From: Candidatus Binatia bacterium
Lineage (GTDB): Bacteria; Desulfobacterota; Binatia; UBA9968
Length of the DNA: 64,000 nt
Reading direction: 5' to 3'
NCBI GenBank assembly: GCA_036504975.1
Contig: DASXUF010000012.1
Coordinates: 16,894-80,893, forward strand
The notes beneath the pieces were generated by a model that worked only from the letters and a program-made list of their open reading frames with translations, made no database searches and was not told the origin of the DNA. Position 1 is the stretch's first letter. Each line of letters starts with the position of its first letter. The position numbers and the translations under genes are program-made. Shown piece by piece: positions 24,436 through 32,502 of this stretch.

Positions 24436-25533
24436 ATGAAAATAAACTACGGTACAGCCGTGATTTTAACCACGGCATGTTTGATCGCGCTGTCCTTTTC
24501 ACCGGTTTTCGCCGCGAGCGCCGAGGATCTGCTCGCCGAGATCAATAAGCTTCCCGCGAGCGAGAGACAAAAACGGCTGGAGGAGGGTGCGAAAAAAGAA
24601 GGGACTCTCACGGTCTATTCCAACCAGGGACTAGATACGATCCGGGCCTACTCGGAGGGCTTCGGCAAGAAATATCCCTTCATCAAAGTCGACTCGACCC
24701 GTCTTCAGGGCGCCAAAGGGATGGAGCGGATGCTGCTGGAGCACAGGATCGGCAAGTTTCAGGCCGACGTCGCCGGCGTGGATTTCGACAACATCACCGA
24801 GTTGCTCAAAGGCGGGGTTCTCGGACGTTACGATTCGCCGGAGAAAAAGGCTTACGCGGGCCAGTTTTGGGACAAGGACGGACGCTGGTATGTGACGGAT
24901 TACACGCTCGTGGTGATCGGTTACAACAGCAAGCTCGTGAAGCCGAGCGAGGCGCCGAAGAGTTACGCCGATCTGTTGAACCCGAAGTGGAAGAACGACA
25001 TCTCGATCGACACCGAGCCCGAACAGGCGGTCTTCGCCTGGCTGCTCGATTGGGGCGAGGCCAAGACCGTCGAGTATATGAAAGCGCTGATGCGAAACGG
25101 CGCCGTGCCGCGCCGGGGCCACACGCTGCAAGTGCAGCTCCTGTGCAGCGGCGAGACCAAGATCGCGGTCGAAGTCTATCCCGCGAGGATCGCCCAGATG
25201 AAGCACGAGAAGGGATGCCCGCTCGAAATGGTCTTTCCCGATCCGACGCCGGGCTCTTTAGGAAGTCATTCGGGAATCGCCAAGGGCGCCGCGCACCCGC
25301 ATGCCGCCGCGCTTTATCTCGACTATATTTTGAGCGCGGAGGGCGCCTCGGCTTTGGCGAAGAACGGCGGTCTGCCCGCGAGAAAGGGCGTGAAAGGGGC
25401 GTACGAAGAAGTTTCCAACTTGGATGAGAAGGGAATCCGCATGATCCTGATCGGTCCCGACAAGATGCCGGTGGTCAAAGACAAAGGCTACAAACTCATC
25501 GAGGACATCATCATCAGAAAGCAGATCCAGTGA
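24436..25533 (+). CDS. extracellular solute-binding protein (Fe(3+)-type)
   Basis: A 365-residue exported binding protein. A signal peptide ends near VFAAS (residues 24-27). A short helical segment (LLAEINKLPASERQKRLEEG) precedes the binding fold, which begins KKEGTLTVYSNQGLD. The pattern matches AfuA/FbpA-type iron or general solute binders. AAGGAG lies 8-13 bases before the ATG. No transporter genes accompany it. The upstream oxidoreductase may act on the imported compound, which is inference. Confidence 0.87.
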   Translation: MKINYGTAVILTTACLIALSFSPVFAASAEDLLAEINKLPASERQKRLEEGAKKEGTLTVYSNQGLDTIRAYSEGFGKKYPFIKVDSTRLQGAKGMERMLLEHRIGKFQADVAGVDFDNITELLKGGVLGRYDSPEKKAYAGQFWDKDGRWYVTDYTLVVIGYNSKLVKPSEAPKSYADLLNPKWKNDISIDTEPEQAVFAWLLDWGEAKTVEYMKALMRNGAVPRRGHTLQVQLLCSGETKIAVEVYPARIAQMKHEKGCPLEMVFPDPTPGSLGSHSGIAKGAAHPHAAALYLDYILSAEGASALAKNGGLPARKGVKGAYEEVSNLDEKGIRMILIGPDKMPVVKDKGYKLIEDIIIRKQIQ

Positions 25534-25538
25534 GGTGT

Positions 25539-25936
25539 ATGATGAGATTCACGGTCTTTGCCTTGGTCGCCGCTTTCTTTGTGGTGGTGGCGCTCGTTCA
25601 TGCTCAAGATTGTAATAACCCGCAGACGCAAGCCGAGATGAATCAGTGTGCGACTAAAGATCACGAGGCAGCGACGAGAGAACTCAACGAAATCTATAAT
25701 AAATACCGAGATCGACTTAACAAAGAACAGAAGGAGGGCATTCAGGAAGTGCAACATGCGTGGATGAGATTCTGTGACCTGACGTGTAGGTTTGAGAGTT
25801 CTGGGGTAGAGGGCGGCAGTGCGTATGGGTCGCTATATCAGGTTGTCTAACTCGTATGACAAAGGAACGAACAAAACAGCTTCAAAGATTAGCGACTTGT
25901 AAAGAGGGCGATCTTAGTTGTCCCGTGTGGCGGTGA
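25539..25936 (+). pseudogene. LprI-like (DUF1311) exported protein gene, frameshifted
   Basis: The first frame gives a signal peptide, then DCNNPQTQAEMNQCATKDHE and EVQHAWMRFCDLTCRFESSG, the pattern of LprI/DUF1311 proteins, and stops at GSAYGSLYQVV. The missing C-terminus is present in another frame immediately downstream: CLTRMTKERTKQLQRLATCK, then EGDLSCPVWR and a TGA at 25934-25936. One base appears to be missing near 25840, where GTTGT would need to read GTTTGT. Restored, the protein would be ~133 residues with the paired cysteines of the family. Either a true frameshift or an assembly error explains this. Confidence 0.78.
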
Positions 25937-25980
25937 GATAAGTTTCTTTTATTTTTTAGTTCTCAGCGGCAGTTAAATTC

Positions 25981-26019
25981 CGTTCGCCCTGAGCTTGTCG
26001 AAGGGCGTCCTTCGCGAAC
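25981..26019. repeat. palindromic repeat CGCCCTGAGCTTGTCGAAGG, left of the GIY-YIG gene
   Basis: CGCCCT-GAGCTTGTCGA-AGGGCG forms a stem-loop at 25984-26006, with an outer GTTCGC/GCGAAC pair. It is the inverse orientation of the element at 26392-26420, so the two bracket the nuclease gene. The rest of 25937-26079 shows no gene. Confidence 0.7.
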
Positions 26020-26079
26020 CTCAGTGTAGGAAAGGTAGGGCTGGCACAAATTAACTGCAAAGCTAGAGCAACGAGAGTC

Positions 26080-26436
26080 ATGAGTTTTAGCGTTTACATT
26101 CTGCGCTGTGCCGATAATTCCTACTATACTGGGCATACGGATAATCTTGAGCAGCGCCTGGCAAAACATCAGGCTGGTGAAATTGAGGGTTATACCTCGG
26201 CTAGACTTCTCGTAAGGTTGCTGTTTTCAGAGCAATTCGAGACACGGGAAGAAGCCTTAGCCTGTGAGCGGCAGATTAAAGGTTGGAGTCGGAAGAAAAA
26301 GGAAGCACCGATGCGGGGAGATTGGAACGAGATATCTCGATTAGCTCACCGAGTTCGCCCTTCGCGAGCGGTAGAGCCTAACGCTAGAGGTGTTCGTCCT
26401 TCGACGGGCTCAGGACGAACGGGGTCGAAGGGGTGA
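26080..26436 (+). CDS. GIY-YIG nuclease-domain protein
   Basis: A 118-residue protein. Residues 1-90 are a stand-alone GIY-YIG domain of the UPF0213/YhbQ kind: SVYILRCADNSYYTGHTDNL, arginine at ~26, and SEQFETREEALACERQIKGW with the late acidic residue. Such domains cut or nick DNA; the cellular role of the small family is unclear. The last ~26 residues (RPSRAVEPNARG, then VRPSTGSGRT) are read from a palindromic repeat, so the natural C-terminus was probably replaced when the repeat inserted. The gene is bracketed by inverted copies of that repeat. Confidence 0.82.
   Translation: MSFSVYILRCADNSYYTGHTDNLEQRLAKHQAGEIEGYTSARLLVRLLFSEQFETREEALACERQIKGWSRKKKEAPMRGDWNEISRLAHRVRPSRAVEPNARGVRPSTGSGRTGSKG
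26392..26420. repeat. palindromic repeat GTTCGTCCT-AGGACGAAC, right of the GIY-YIG gene
   Basis: GTTCGTCCT and AGGACGAAC form a perfect 9-bp stem around an 11-base centre. A degenerate half-copy (GTTCGCCCTTCGCGAGC) lies at 26353-26369. The element lies within the 3' end of the nuclease coding frame. Confidence 0.75.
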
Positions 26437-26478
26437 TCAAGATATTATTATCCATACTAAACCTGGAAGGGATCATGC

Positions 26479-27420
26479 TCAGATCTCTGAAACTTTTTTT
26501 ACCTTGGCCTTTTTCTTCTGCGCCCGCTGTAGAACGTACCGCCCTACCGCCAGGTCTTCGTCGGCGATGCCGTTGGATTGAAAGAGTATCCTAGCCGGAC
26601 GCGGCGCGGGGCAGCCGTCGGCGACGAGTTTTTCCAGCGGGATCACATTCTCCCACTGAATAATTCCTTTCGCGCATGCGGCGATCAAGTCGCCGCTGTC
26701 CGTCTGCGCCGTGGGAAGATCGTCGGTGACGATCAAATCCATCCGCTTGATCAGCGCGCCGGAGACCTCGTGCTTCACCGGCTGATTCGCGCCCATCGAG
26801 ATTACCAGGACTTCCGGCTTGAGGCGGTCGCCGTCGATGAGAGGCGAGGCCGCGTCGGTGGCCAGGACGAGAACGTCCGATTCCGCCTCCAGCTCTTCGA
26901 GCGACGAAGACTCCCGGAGTTCGACGGAAATCTTCCTTCTCATCTCCTTGATGAACGCCCGAGTCTTGTTTGGATTGCGCCCGTAGATCAGAACGTGCCG
27001 GACGCGGCACGCATGCACGATCGCTTCGACTTGAAAAGTCGCCTGCCATCCCGGGCCGGCGATTCCCACCACGTCGGTCTTCGGCGGCGCGAGATATTTT
27101 GCCGCGACGCCGCTGGCGGCGCCGGTGCGGAGACTGCTGAGATACTTGGCGTTCAAGATCGCGCGAATCTCGCCCGTGCGGCCGCTGTAAAGAGAGATCG
27201 TATTCGACGCGCCGGCGTAGGCGCGGAGACAAAGCAGGTCCGCGCCGGCGTGCCACGCCGCCATAATGTTGAGCTGCTTTTGGCTGCCCTTCAGCCGGCG
27301 GCGCGGCAGGCTTTGCACTTTGCCCGCCGCGCGATGTCGAAAAATCTCCTCGACGGCTTTGATCGCCTGCCGCATGTCGATCAGTTGTCGAGTTTCCTTC
27401 TCACCGATGATCGCAGCCAT
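26479..27420 (-). CDS. ornithine cyclodeaminase/mu-crystallin family protein
   Basis: A 313-residue NAD(P)-binding protein. Landmarks are the LPRRRL substrate-side stretch, the GEIRAILNAKYLSSLRTGAA block and the dinucleotide-binding VVGIAGPGWQATFQVEAIVH, followed by VYGRN-like IYGRNPNK. The family includes ornithine cyclodeaminase, alanine dehydrogenase and ketimine reductases. Function cannot be narrowed without residue-level comparison. The start at 27420 has GAAGGA upstream; an in-frame ATG 27 bases earlier is less likely. The C-terminus is lysine-rich. It is divergent from the SH3-domain gene. Confidence 0.87.
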   Translation of the reverse strand: MAAIIGEKETRQLIDMRQAIKAVEEIFRHRAAGKVQSLPRRRLKGSQKQLNIMAAWHAGADLLCLRAYAGASNTISLYSGRTGEIRAILNAKYLSSLRTGAASGVAAKYLAPPKTDVVGIAGPGWQATFQVEAIVHACRVRHVLIYGRNPNKTRAFIKEMRRKISVELRESSSLEELEAESDVLVLATDAASPLIDGDRLKPEVLVISMGANQPVKHEVSGALIKRMDLIVTDDLPTAQTDSGDLIAACAKGIIQWENVIPLEKLVADGCPAPRPARILFQSNGIADEDLAVGRYVLQRAQKKKAKVKKVSEI

Positions 27421-27466
27421 TTCCTTCTTTTCCTCGCGATAACTCACTTAACACAGCCCACCTATC

Positions 27467-27495
27467 TTGGAAAGCGGCGGAAGGAAGTGCATAAT
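27467..27495 (+). promoter_or_regulatory. candidate sigma-70 promoter for the SH3-domain gene
   Basis: TTGGAA (27467-27472), exactly 17 bases, then CATAAT (27490-27495), 48 bases before the ATG at 27544 in the divergent gap. Confidence 0.45.
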
Positions 27496-27543
27496 ACGTT
27501 GCAGATTTTAAGTGTGAGCGGGAGAACCGTCGAAAGAGGCGGT

Positions 27544-28224
27544 ATGGGAGATAAATATCCAAGGTGGACCTACGTCGTCATCTTCGCGCTGCTGATTATC
27601 GTCGTTGTGCTGGCCGCTAGGGCCGTCGTCCGGAAAAAAAGCGCCGCCGTCGTCGAGCCGCCGGCGGAGCAGAGCGCGAAGACTTCAGGCGATAAAGATT
27701 TGTCCGGCAAGGAAGGGCAAGTTCGGGAGCTCAGAAGCGAAATCGCCGGGTTGCGCAAAGAGGCGGAGGCGAATGCCAAGAAGGCGAAAGAATTGGAGGC
27801 CAAGCTCGACGAAACCAAGAAGGCGCTTGTCGCGGCGCAGCAAAAACTCAAACTGGCGCAGAAGCAAGCCGAGCGCGTCGCCGCGGCTCCGTCTTCGACG
27901 CGAAGCGCGGCCCGCAGCGTCGAGCCCGTCCCGTCTCAGGCGAGAGAGAGAACCGCGGCGAAGAGCGCGGCGCCGGCGCCGCCGCCGAGCGCGAGGCGGC
28001 CGGCGGAGGCGGGCACGTACGAAGTCATCCGCGACACCGCCGTTCTGGAAAAACCGTCGATCTCTTCGCGCGAAGTGGCGCTGATCCAACAAGGGACGAC
28101 GGTGAACGTCGTCGGGTCGCAGGGGGAATGGCTCGAAGTGCGCTCCAAGCACGGCAAGCCGCCCGGGTATATCCGCCGCGAGGACGCCATGTTCAGGCAG
28201 GCGCGGGGGGAAGTTATCAGATGA
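27544..28224 (+). CDS. membrane-anchored coiled-coil protein with C-terminal SH3-like domain
   Basis: A 226-residue protein. One membrane helix (residues ~9-28, WTYVVIFALLIIVVVLAARA) is followed by a coiled coil at ~55-112 rich in KAKELEAKLDETKK. Next comes a proline/alanine-rich linker, then a bacterial SH3 (SH3b) domain at ~155-215 (TAVLEKPSISSREVALIQQG, GEWLEVRSKHGKPPGYI). The topology places the SH3 domain outside the inner membrane, where it could bind cell wall. No enzymatic domain is present. A methyltransferase gene with its own GGAGG follows after 37 bases. Confidence 0.8.
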   Translation: MGDKYPRWTYVVIFALLIIVVVLAARAVVRKKSAAVVEPPAEQSAKTSGDKDLSGKEGQVRELRSEIAGLRKEAEANAKKAKELEAKLDETKKALVAAQQKLKLAQKQAERVAAAPSSTRSAARSVEPVPSQARERTAAKSAAPAPPPSARRPAEAGTYEVIRDTAVLEKPSISSREVALIQQGTTVNVVGSQGEWLEVRSKHGKPPGYIRREDAMFRQARGEVIR

Positions 28225-28261
28225 CCCAAACCATCACCAGACCATCAAAGGAGGAACAGCG

Positions 28262-28975
28262 ATGAAAAAACTATCCGTGATTTACGGCATTCTGGGCGGT
28301 CTGTTGTTTTTGGCGGCCCCCGCTGCGGCTCAAGACTATAAGGCGATCCTCGCCAATCCGGAGCGGCCGGAGAACGAGCGGGCGTTGGACGCGATCCGCA
28401 AGCCCGAAGAGATGCTCAAGTTCTACGGCGTCAAGCCGGGCGACAAGGTGGCCGATCTCATGGCGAGCCGCGGCTACTACACCGCTATTCTCTCGCAGGC
28501 GGTCGGCCCGAAGGGCATCGTCCATTCGGCGACGCCCACGTTTCGCGACGAAACCAAGGAGCGTTTCAAAAATCCGCTCTACGCCAACGTGAAGCTCGTC
28601 GAAGGCGGCATGGGAACGGTCGCTTTGCCTGCGGACGGCTCGCTCGATTTTGTTCTCATCAACCTCGACTATCACGAGGTGGACCGGGCCGACCGCGAGG
28701 CGATGAACAAGAGAGTTTTTGCCGCGCTAAAGCCCGGCGGAGCCTACGGAGTCGTGGACCATTCGGCGCAGGACGGCGCGGGGGATACGGCGGCGAAGAC
28801 GCTTCACCGCATCGAAAAAGCGCTGGTCGTGAAGGAAGTGACGGCGGCGGGTTTCAAATCCGGCAAAGAAGGGGAGATGCTGAGGAATCCGGACGACCCG
28901 CGCACGGGAAACTCGCTCAAAGAGGCGCGGGGGAAGACCGACCGGTTTGTGCTTAAGTTCGAAAAGCCAAAATAA
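28262..28975 (+). CDS. predicted methyltransferase with signal peptide (COG4798-like)
   Basis: A 237-residue protein. A clear signal peptide (MKKLSVIYGILGGLLFLAAP, cleavage after AAAQ) precedes a class I SAM-methyltransferase-like core: KPGDKVADLMASRGYYTAIL (motif I region, with MASRGYY in place of the classic GxGxG), then SLDFVLINLDYHEVD and LKPGGAYGVVDHSAQDG. This matches the 'predicted methyltransferase' family found with signal peptides in proteobacteria. SAM is not known to be available in the periplasm, so catalytic activity is doubtful. AAAGGAGGAAC precedes the ATG. Confidence 0.82.
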   Translation: MKKLSVIYGILGGLLFLAAPAAAQDYKAILANPERPENERALDAIRKPEEMLKFYGVKPGDKVADLMASRGYYTAILSQAVGPKGIVHSATPTFRDETKERFKNPLYANVKLVEGGMGTVALPADGSLDFVLINLDYHEVDRADREAMNKRVFAALKPGGAYGVVDHSAQDGAGDTAAKTLHRIEKALVVKEVTAAGFKSGKEGEMLRNPDDPRTGNSLKEARGKTDRFVLKFEKPK

Positions 28976-29059
28976 TCAGCAGGCCATAAAGGCTGATATG
29001 CGCAACCGCCCGCCCGCGAGTCTCTCTCCGGGCCGTTGCGATACGTCTGTGTTACGCGG

Positions 29060-29260
29060 CACGAGAGTTTTAAGAAAAATTCAGAAGTACGCTTGATGCT
29101 CCTCGTCCCACGCATCGGCCCTTCGAGAAACCCCCGTGCGTGCGGTTGCGCATAAGCGTTTAACCGCCTTCGCTGCGCGAATATTTTCTAGAAAGGAAAA
29201 TCCCTTCCTGCTAATACTGGTTTTGTTGCGCTCATCTACGTATCGCTAAGAAAGCAATCT
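29060..29260. repeat. partial copies of the AGTACGC/CTTCGAGAAACCCCC dispersed repeat
   Basis: The 285-base gap 28976-29260 has no gene. AGAAGTACGC with CTCGTCCCACGCATCGG at about 29082-29118 resembles the 5429-5529 element. CTTCGAGAAACCCCC at 29121-29135 is identical to 5553-5567. TTGTTGCGCTC near 29223 matches the start of the 5584-5686 copy. A short hairpin (ATCAGC/GCTGAT) lies directly after the methyltransferase stop. Confidence 0.5.
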
Positions 29261-30532
29261 TTGGAAGCGCGTCACACGACCCGGGAAGAAGCGGCGGAGA
29301 AAGCCGCCGCTTCGCGATTCAGACACGGCACCTTCTCCTCACTCCGTCACCTCAATTACCGCTATCTTTGGACCAGCACGGTGTTGATGAGCGCCGGCCA
29401 GTGGATCCAGCAGGTGACTCTGGGATGGCTGCTCTACGATCTCACCGGGTCTGCGGTGCTGCTCGGCGCGCTGAACGGCGTGCGCGCGCTGCCTTTCCTG
29501 GTGGCGGGGCCGATCGCCGGGGTGGCCGCCGACCGCCTGGAGCGGAAGAAGCTGATGCTCAACACGCAATACGTCTTGATCGCGACCGCGATCGGCATGG
29601 GAACCCTGGTCGCTTCCGGATATCTCGAGTCCTGGCATCTGTTTGTCTTCACGCTGTTGACCGGCATGGCCTGGGCCTTCAACGAGCCGGTGCGCCAGAG
29701 TCTCGTCCCCGCCATGGTGCCCAAGCATGAATTGATGAACGCGGTGGCGCTCAATTCGATCGGCTTCAATCTCAACAAGGTCCTCGGCCCGGCTCTCGGC
29801 GGCGTGCTCATCGCCGCGTTCGGCGCCGCCGGCAATTTCTTCGTTCAGAGCGCCGCCTACGCGGGCGTGCTGTTGATGATCTACTGGATGCGCGTCCCGC
29901 CGGCGTCGGGGGAAGCGCGGAAGTCATCCGCGCTGGCCAATCTCAAGGAAGGATTCGCCTACGTCTGGTCCAATCCCACGGTCCTGGCGATCATGGCGCT
30001 GGCCTATGTGCCGCGCGTCTTTGCGGTTCCTTACCAGACGCTGATGCCGGTCTTTCAAAAAGACGTGCTCGGCGTCGGGCCGGAAGGACTGGGTCTCCTG
30101 ATGGCCGCGCCGGGCGCGGGCGCCGTGCTCGCGGTTCTGCTGCTGGCCTCGGCCGGCAACCGAACGAGGCGCAAAGGGCTGTTGCTGTTGTGGAGCCTGA
30201 TTTTCCTCGGAACTTTTTTGATCCTGTTCTCCCGCATGACCTCGTTTCTCCTGGCGCTCTTCATGCTGGTCGGCGTGGGAAGCTTTCAGATCGCCTTTAT
30301 GGCGACGACCAACACGCTGTTGCAACTGCTCGTGCCCGACGCATTGCGCGGGAGGGTGATGAGTCTCTACATGCTGGACCGCGGGCTGATGCCGGCCGGG
30401 GCGCTCGCGGCCGGAGTCGCCGCCCACGTCATCGGCGCGCCGGCGACCGTGGCGGCTATGGGCGGAGTCGTGATCGTGCTCGCGCTGTTGATCTCATGGC
30501 GCGTGCCGGTGCTGCGAAAGATACAAACTTAA
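29261..30532 (+). CDS. MFS transporter
   Basis: A 423-residue protein with about twelve membrane helices, of the EntS/DUF894-like major facilitator branch. The first helices read WTSTVLMSAGQWIQQVTLGW. The loop 2-3 motif AGPIAGVAADRLERKKLM carries the MFS D-R-x-x-R-K pattern. MVGVGSFQIAFMATTNTLLQ-type helices follow in the second half (residues ~325-350). The family exports siderophores, drugs or other small molecules; the substrate is unknown. The first residues are uncertain: TTG at 29261 is used because no ATG precedes the first helix, and no good ribosome-binding site is visible. Confidence 0.88.
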   Translation: MEARHTTREEAAEKAAASRFRHGTFSSLRHLNYRYLWTSTVLMSAGQWIQQVTLGWLLYDLTGSAVLLGALNGVRALPFLVAGPIAGVAADRLERKKLMLNTQYVLIATAIGMGTLVASGYLESWHLFVFTLLTGMAWAFNEPVRQSLVPAMVPKHELMNAVALNSIGFNLNKVLGPALGGVLIAAFGAAGNFFVQSAAYAGVLLMIYWMRVPPASGEARKSSALANLKEGFAYVWSNPTVLAIMALAYVPRVFAVPYQTLMPVFQKDVLGVGPEGLGLLMAAPGAGAVLAVLLLASAGNRTRRKGLLLLWSLIFLGTFLILFSRMTSFLLALFMLVGVGSFQIAFMATTNTLLQLLVPDALRGRVMSLYMLDRGLMPAGALAAGVAAHVIGAPATVAAMGGVVIVLALLISWRVPVLRKIQT

Positions 30533-30542
30533 GGCGTGTGTC

Positions 30543-30617
30543 AAAAGGATGAGGGCTGAGGGTTGAAGGATAAAAAGAGGAGGATTCATCCTTCCGCCTT
30601 CACCCTTCATCTTTTTT
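30543..30617. repeat. GGATGA-word inverted repeat between the MFS and binding-protein genes
   Basis: Arm 1 (30545-30575) contains AAAGGATGAGGGCTGAGGGT and AAGGATAAAAAG. Arm 2 (30589-30615) contains ATTCATCCTTCCGCCTTCAC and CTTCATCTTTTT. The arms are imperfect inverse complements. Ending in a T-run on the plus strand, the element could also terminate MFS transcription. Confidence 0.7.
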
Positions 30618-30628
30618 GCGCTGAGCCT

Positions 30629-31585
30629 TTATGGCCGGGCTGCGTAGAGGCGGTCGATAAAGCCGCTGTCGTCGATGGCGCGCAGGTGGTGCAGATCCCA
30701 GGTCTCCATCGGTCCGACCGATTTCATCGCGGGGTCTTTTCCCACGTCCAAGTCGTAGACGTTCTGGATCGCGCTCGGCAGCGGATAGGGCTTTTTCGAA
30801 AGCAGCTTGGCCCATTCGCGCTGGAGATGAACGTAGTATTCGTCCTCGCCGAGGCCGTAGCGGCGGGATAAGTTCTTTTTCAGAATCCGCGCTACTTCCT
30901 CCGGCTTTGTCTTGAAGAAATGAATCGCCTCGATGAAGCCCTTGAGGAAGCTCGTGACCGTGTCGTCGTTGGCCTTGATGTAGTCGCTCGTAGCAAGCAG
31001 CGTCGTATTGTGGATAACCGGCCGGTCCGGCAGCTCAACCTGATGCAGTCCTTTTTTCTCACCGTAAAGATCGAACGGCATATCCACCAGGGCCGCGGCC
31101 GCCTCGCCGGAAATGACGCGATCGACGAACTGCAAATGTTTTCCCGACATGGTTTCGGTGGCTTCGATATGAATCTCATCCGGTTTGAGGCCGCAAGTTT
31201 CCAAGACCGCGTGCAGATTGCCGGCGACGCAAGGCGCCTTGGTGTGACAGATAATCTTCTTGCCTTTCAAGTCCTGGACGCCGCCAAACTTCGGATCGGC
31301 CATGAGGCGGTCGTCCCAATTGTTCTGCGCCTGCGCCAGATAGACGAGCCGCTTCTCCCCGCGCGCTCGCTCGCGGTAGGTATCGTGGTGCAGCCCGCTG
31401 ACGAAGTCGATCTCTCCGGACAGAACGAGCTTGGCGCGATGCGCCATCGTCGGCGCTTTGGCGCCGCCCACGACTTCCAGTTCCAGCTCGAAGCCGTATT
31501 TTTCCATCACCCGCGATTCCTTGAAAACCGTGAGCAGCGGCAGGTGGGACGAGTCGCTGGCGAGAAGCTCTAGAGTTCGAAGCAT
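30629..31585 (-). CDS. ABC solute-binding-like protein (NMT1 fold) without signal peptide
   Basis: A 318-residue protein with the binding-protein core (YGFELELEVVGGAKAPTMAH, FVSGLHHDTYRERARGEKRL, then LKGKKIICHTKAPCVAGNLH). The start is MLRTLELLASDSSHLPLLTV, with no basic-hydrophobic export signal. Even the longest possible frame (from 31651) adds only charged residues. It may be a cytoplasmic enzyme-like relative of THI5/NMT1 proteins or have an unrecognised export route. A well-formed promoter lies 44 bases upstream. Confidence 0.8.
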   Translation of the reverse strand: MLRTLELLASDSSHLPLLTVFKESRVMEKYGFELELEVVGGAKAPTMAHRAKLVLSGEIDFVSGLHHDTYRERARGEKRLVYLAQAQNNWDDRLMADPKFGGVQDLKGKKIICHTKAPCVAGNLHAVLETCGLKPDEIHIEATETMSGKHLQFVDRVISGEAAAALVDMPFDLYGEKKGLHQVELPDRPVIHNTTLLATSDYIKANDDTVTSFLKGFIEAIHFFKTKPEEVARILKKNLSRRYGLGEDEYYVHLQREWAKLLSKKPYPLPSAIQNVYDLDVGKDPAMKSVGPMETWDLHHLRAIDDSGFIDRLYAARP

Positions 31586-31628
31586 AGATGCCTTTCTTGT
31601 CCGGATGTCGCGCGGCAAGACCGATTCT

Positions 31629-31656
31629 ATTATACCGGCGGCTGGACGCAAGTCAC
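31629..31656 (-). promoter_or_regulatory. candidate sigma-70 promoter for the signal-less binding protein
   Basis: On the minus strand GTGACT (31656-31651), a 16-base spacer and a perfect TATAAT (31634-31629) lie 44 bases before the ATG at 31585. Confidence 0.5.
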
Positions 31657-31672
31657 GGAGGGGTGCAGGTTC

Positions 31673-32488
31673 TTAGCTGCGCTCAACGACCTTGATCTCC
31701 TCTTCATTCAATCCATAGAGGTGGTACACGATGAGATCGATGAGGCGGTCGGTAATGGCGAGTTGGCTCTTAAGCGGTGAGAGTTTGGTGACGCTCTTTT
31801 GAAAGGCGTCTTTGAGGACTTCATAAAAATCCTTACTGCTGGGATTTTGTTTGAGAGCCTTGCTATTTTCCTTCAGAACCTCCAGCAACTCTTTGAAACT
31901 GTCTTCGTCATAAGCCCTGATTCTTGTTTTGTTCTTCAGATTTTCTATCTTTGCCCCGATAGCGAATTCCAGCCACTCTAAGAATCCTTTTGTCTCACCT
32001 TGCTTCTCCCTATTCATCTCAATCATTCGCTCAGCGAGAAATGCGAGCAAATCGTGCACCACATCTGCCTGCTCTGGTTTCTCCTTTAAACACTGGTCTA
32101 CGAATCCGGTGACACTCACAGATGGCGGAAGTTAGTTTGAAAAACTTTTCCTTTCCTTGGTATGGGAGAGCGGTTTTTCTGGAAGCCGAGTCAGGGAAAA
32201 GAGCCAGATCGGGCTTCTTTGTTCCATAGCGGGAGGAAGGGAGGGCTGAGGTTCTAGAACATAGCCAAGTTCTTTCAGGATCGGCCGGATAAAGTTATCT
32301 TCGAGTGAGTTTTCGTTGAGGAGCGGTAGTTCCTTCTTCTGCGAATCGTAAACATCCTTCAGCTTGAGGAATAATTTGGAAACATCGGCTTTCCAATCTT
32401 CCTGCTCCTTGAGAATGTTCGAAAGGTAATATTCAGAAAAGAGGCCTGAATTGTGGAACGGAAACAGTTTGCCAGATTCGCTGGCCAT
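31673..32488 (-). pseudogene. collapsed type IIG (Eco57I-like) restriction-modification gene
   Basis: The 5' part reads MASESGKLFPFHNSGLFSEY and ELPLLNENSLEDNFIRPILK, then LEPQPSLP, typical of the N-terminus of fused restriction-methyltransferases. At about 32230 the frame shifts: YGTKKPDLALFPDSASRKTA continues in another frame to about 32120. There it joins directly to the C-terminal region (FVDQCLKEKPEQADVVHDLL, AERMIEMNREKQGETKGFLE, ending with TDRLIDLIVYHLYGLNEEEI). The methyltransferase motifs and target-recognition domain, several hundred residues, are missing. The result is a frameshift plus a large internal deletion. It lies directly downstream of a toxin-antitoxin-like pair. Confidence 0.75.
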
Positions 32489-32502
32489 TGATGGCGGGAA
32501 AC

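Noticed and set aside
26578-27540. Plus-strand open frame running in phase into the SH3-domain gene
   Set aside because: It is antisense to the cyclodeaminase-like gene. The SH3 protein has its own ATG at 27544 just before the membrane helix and a promoter candidate upstream of it.
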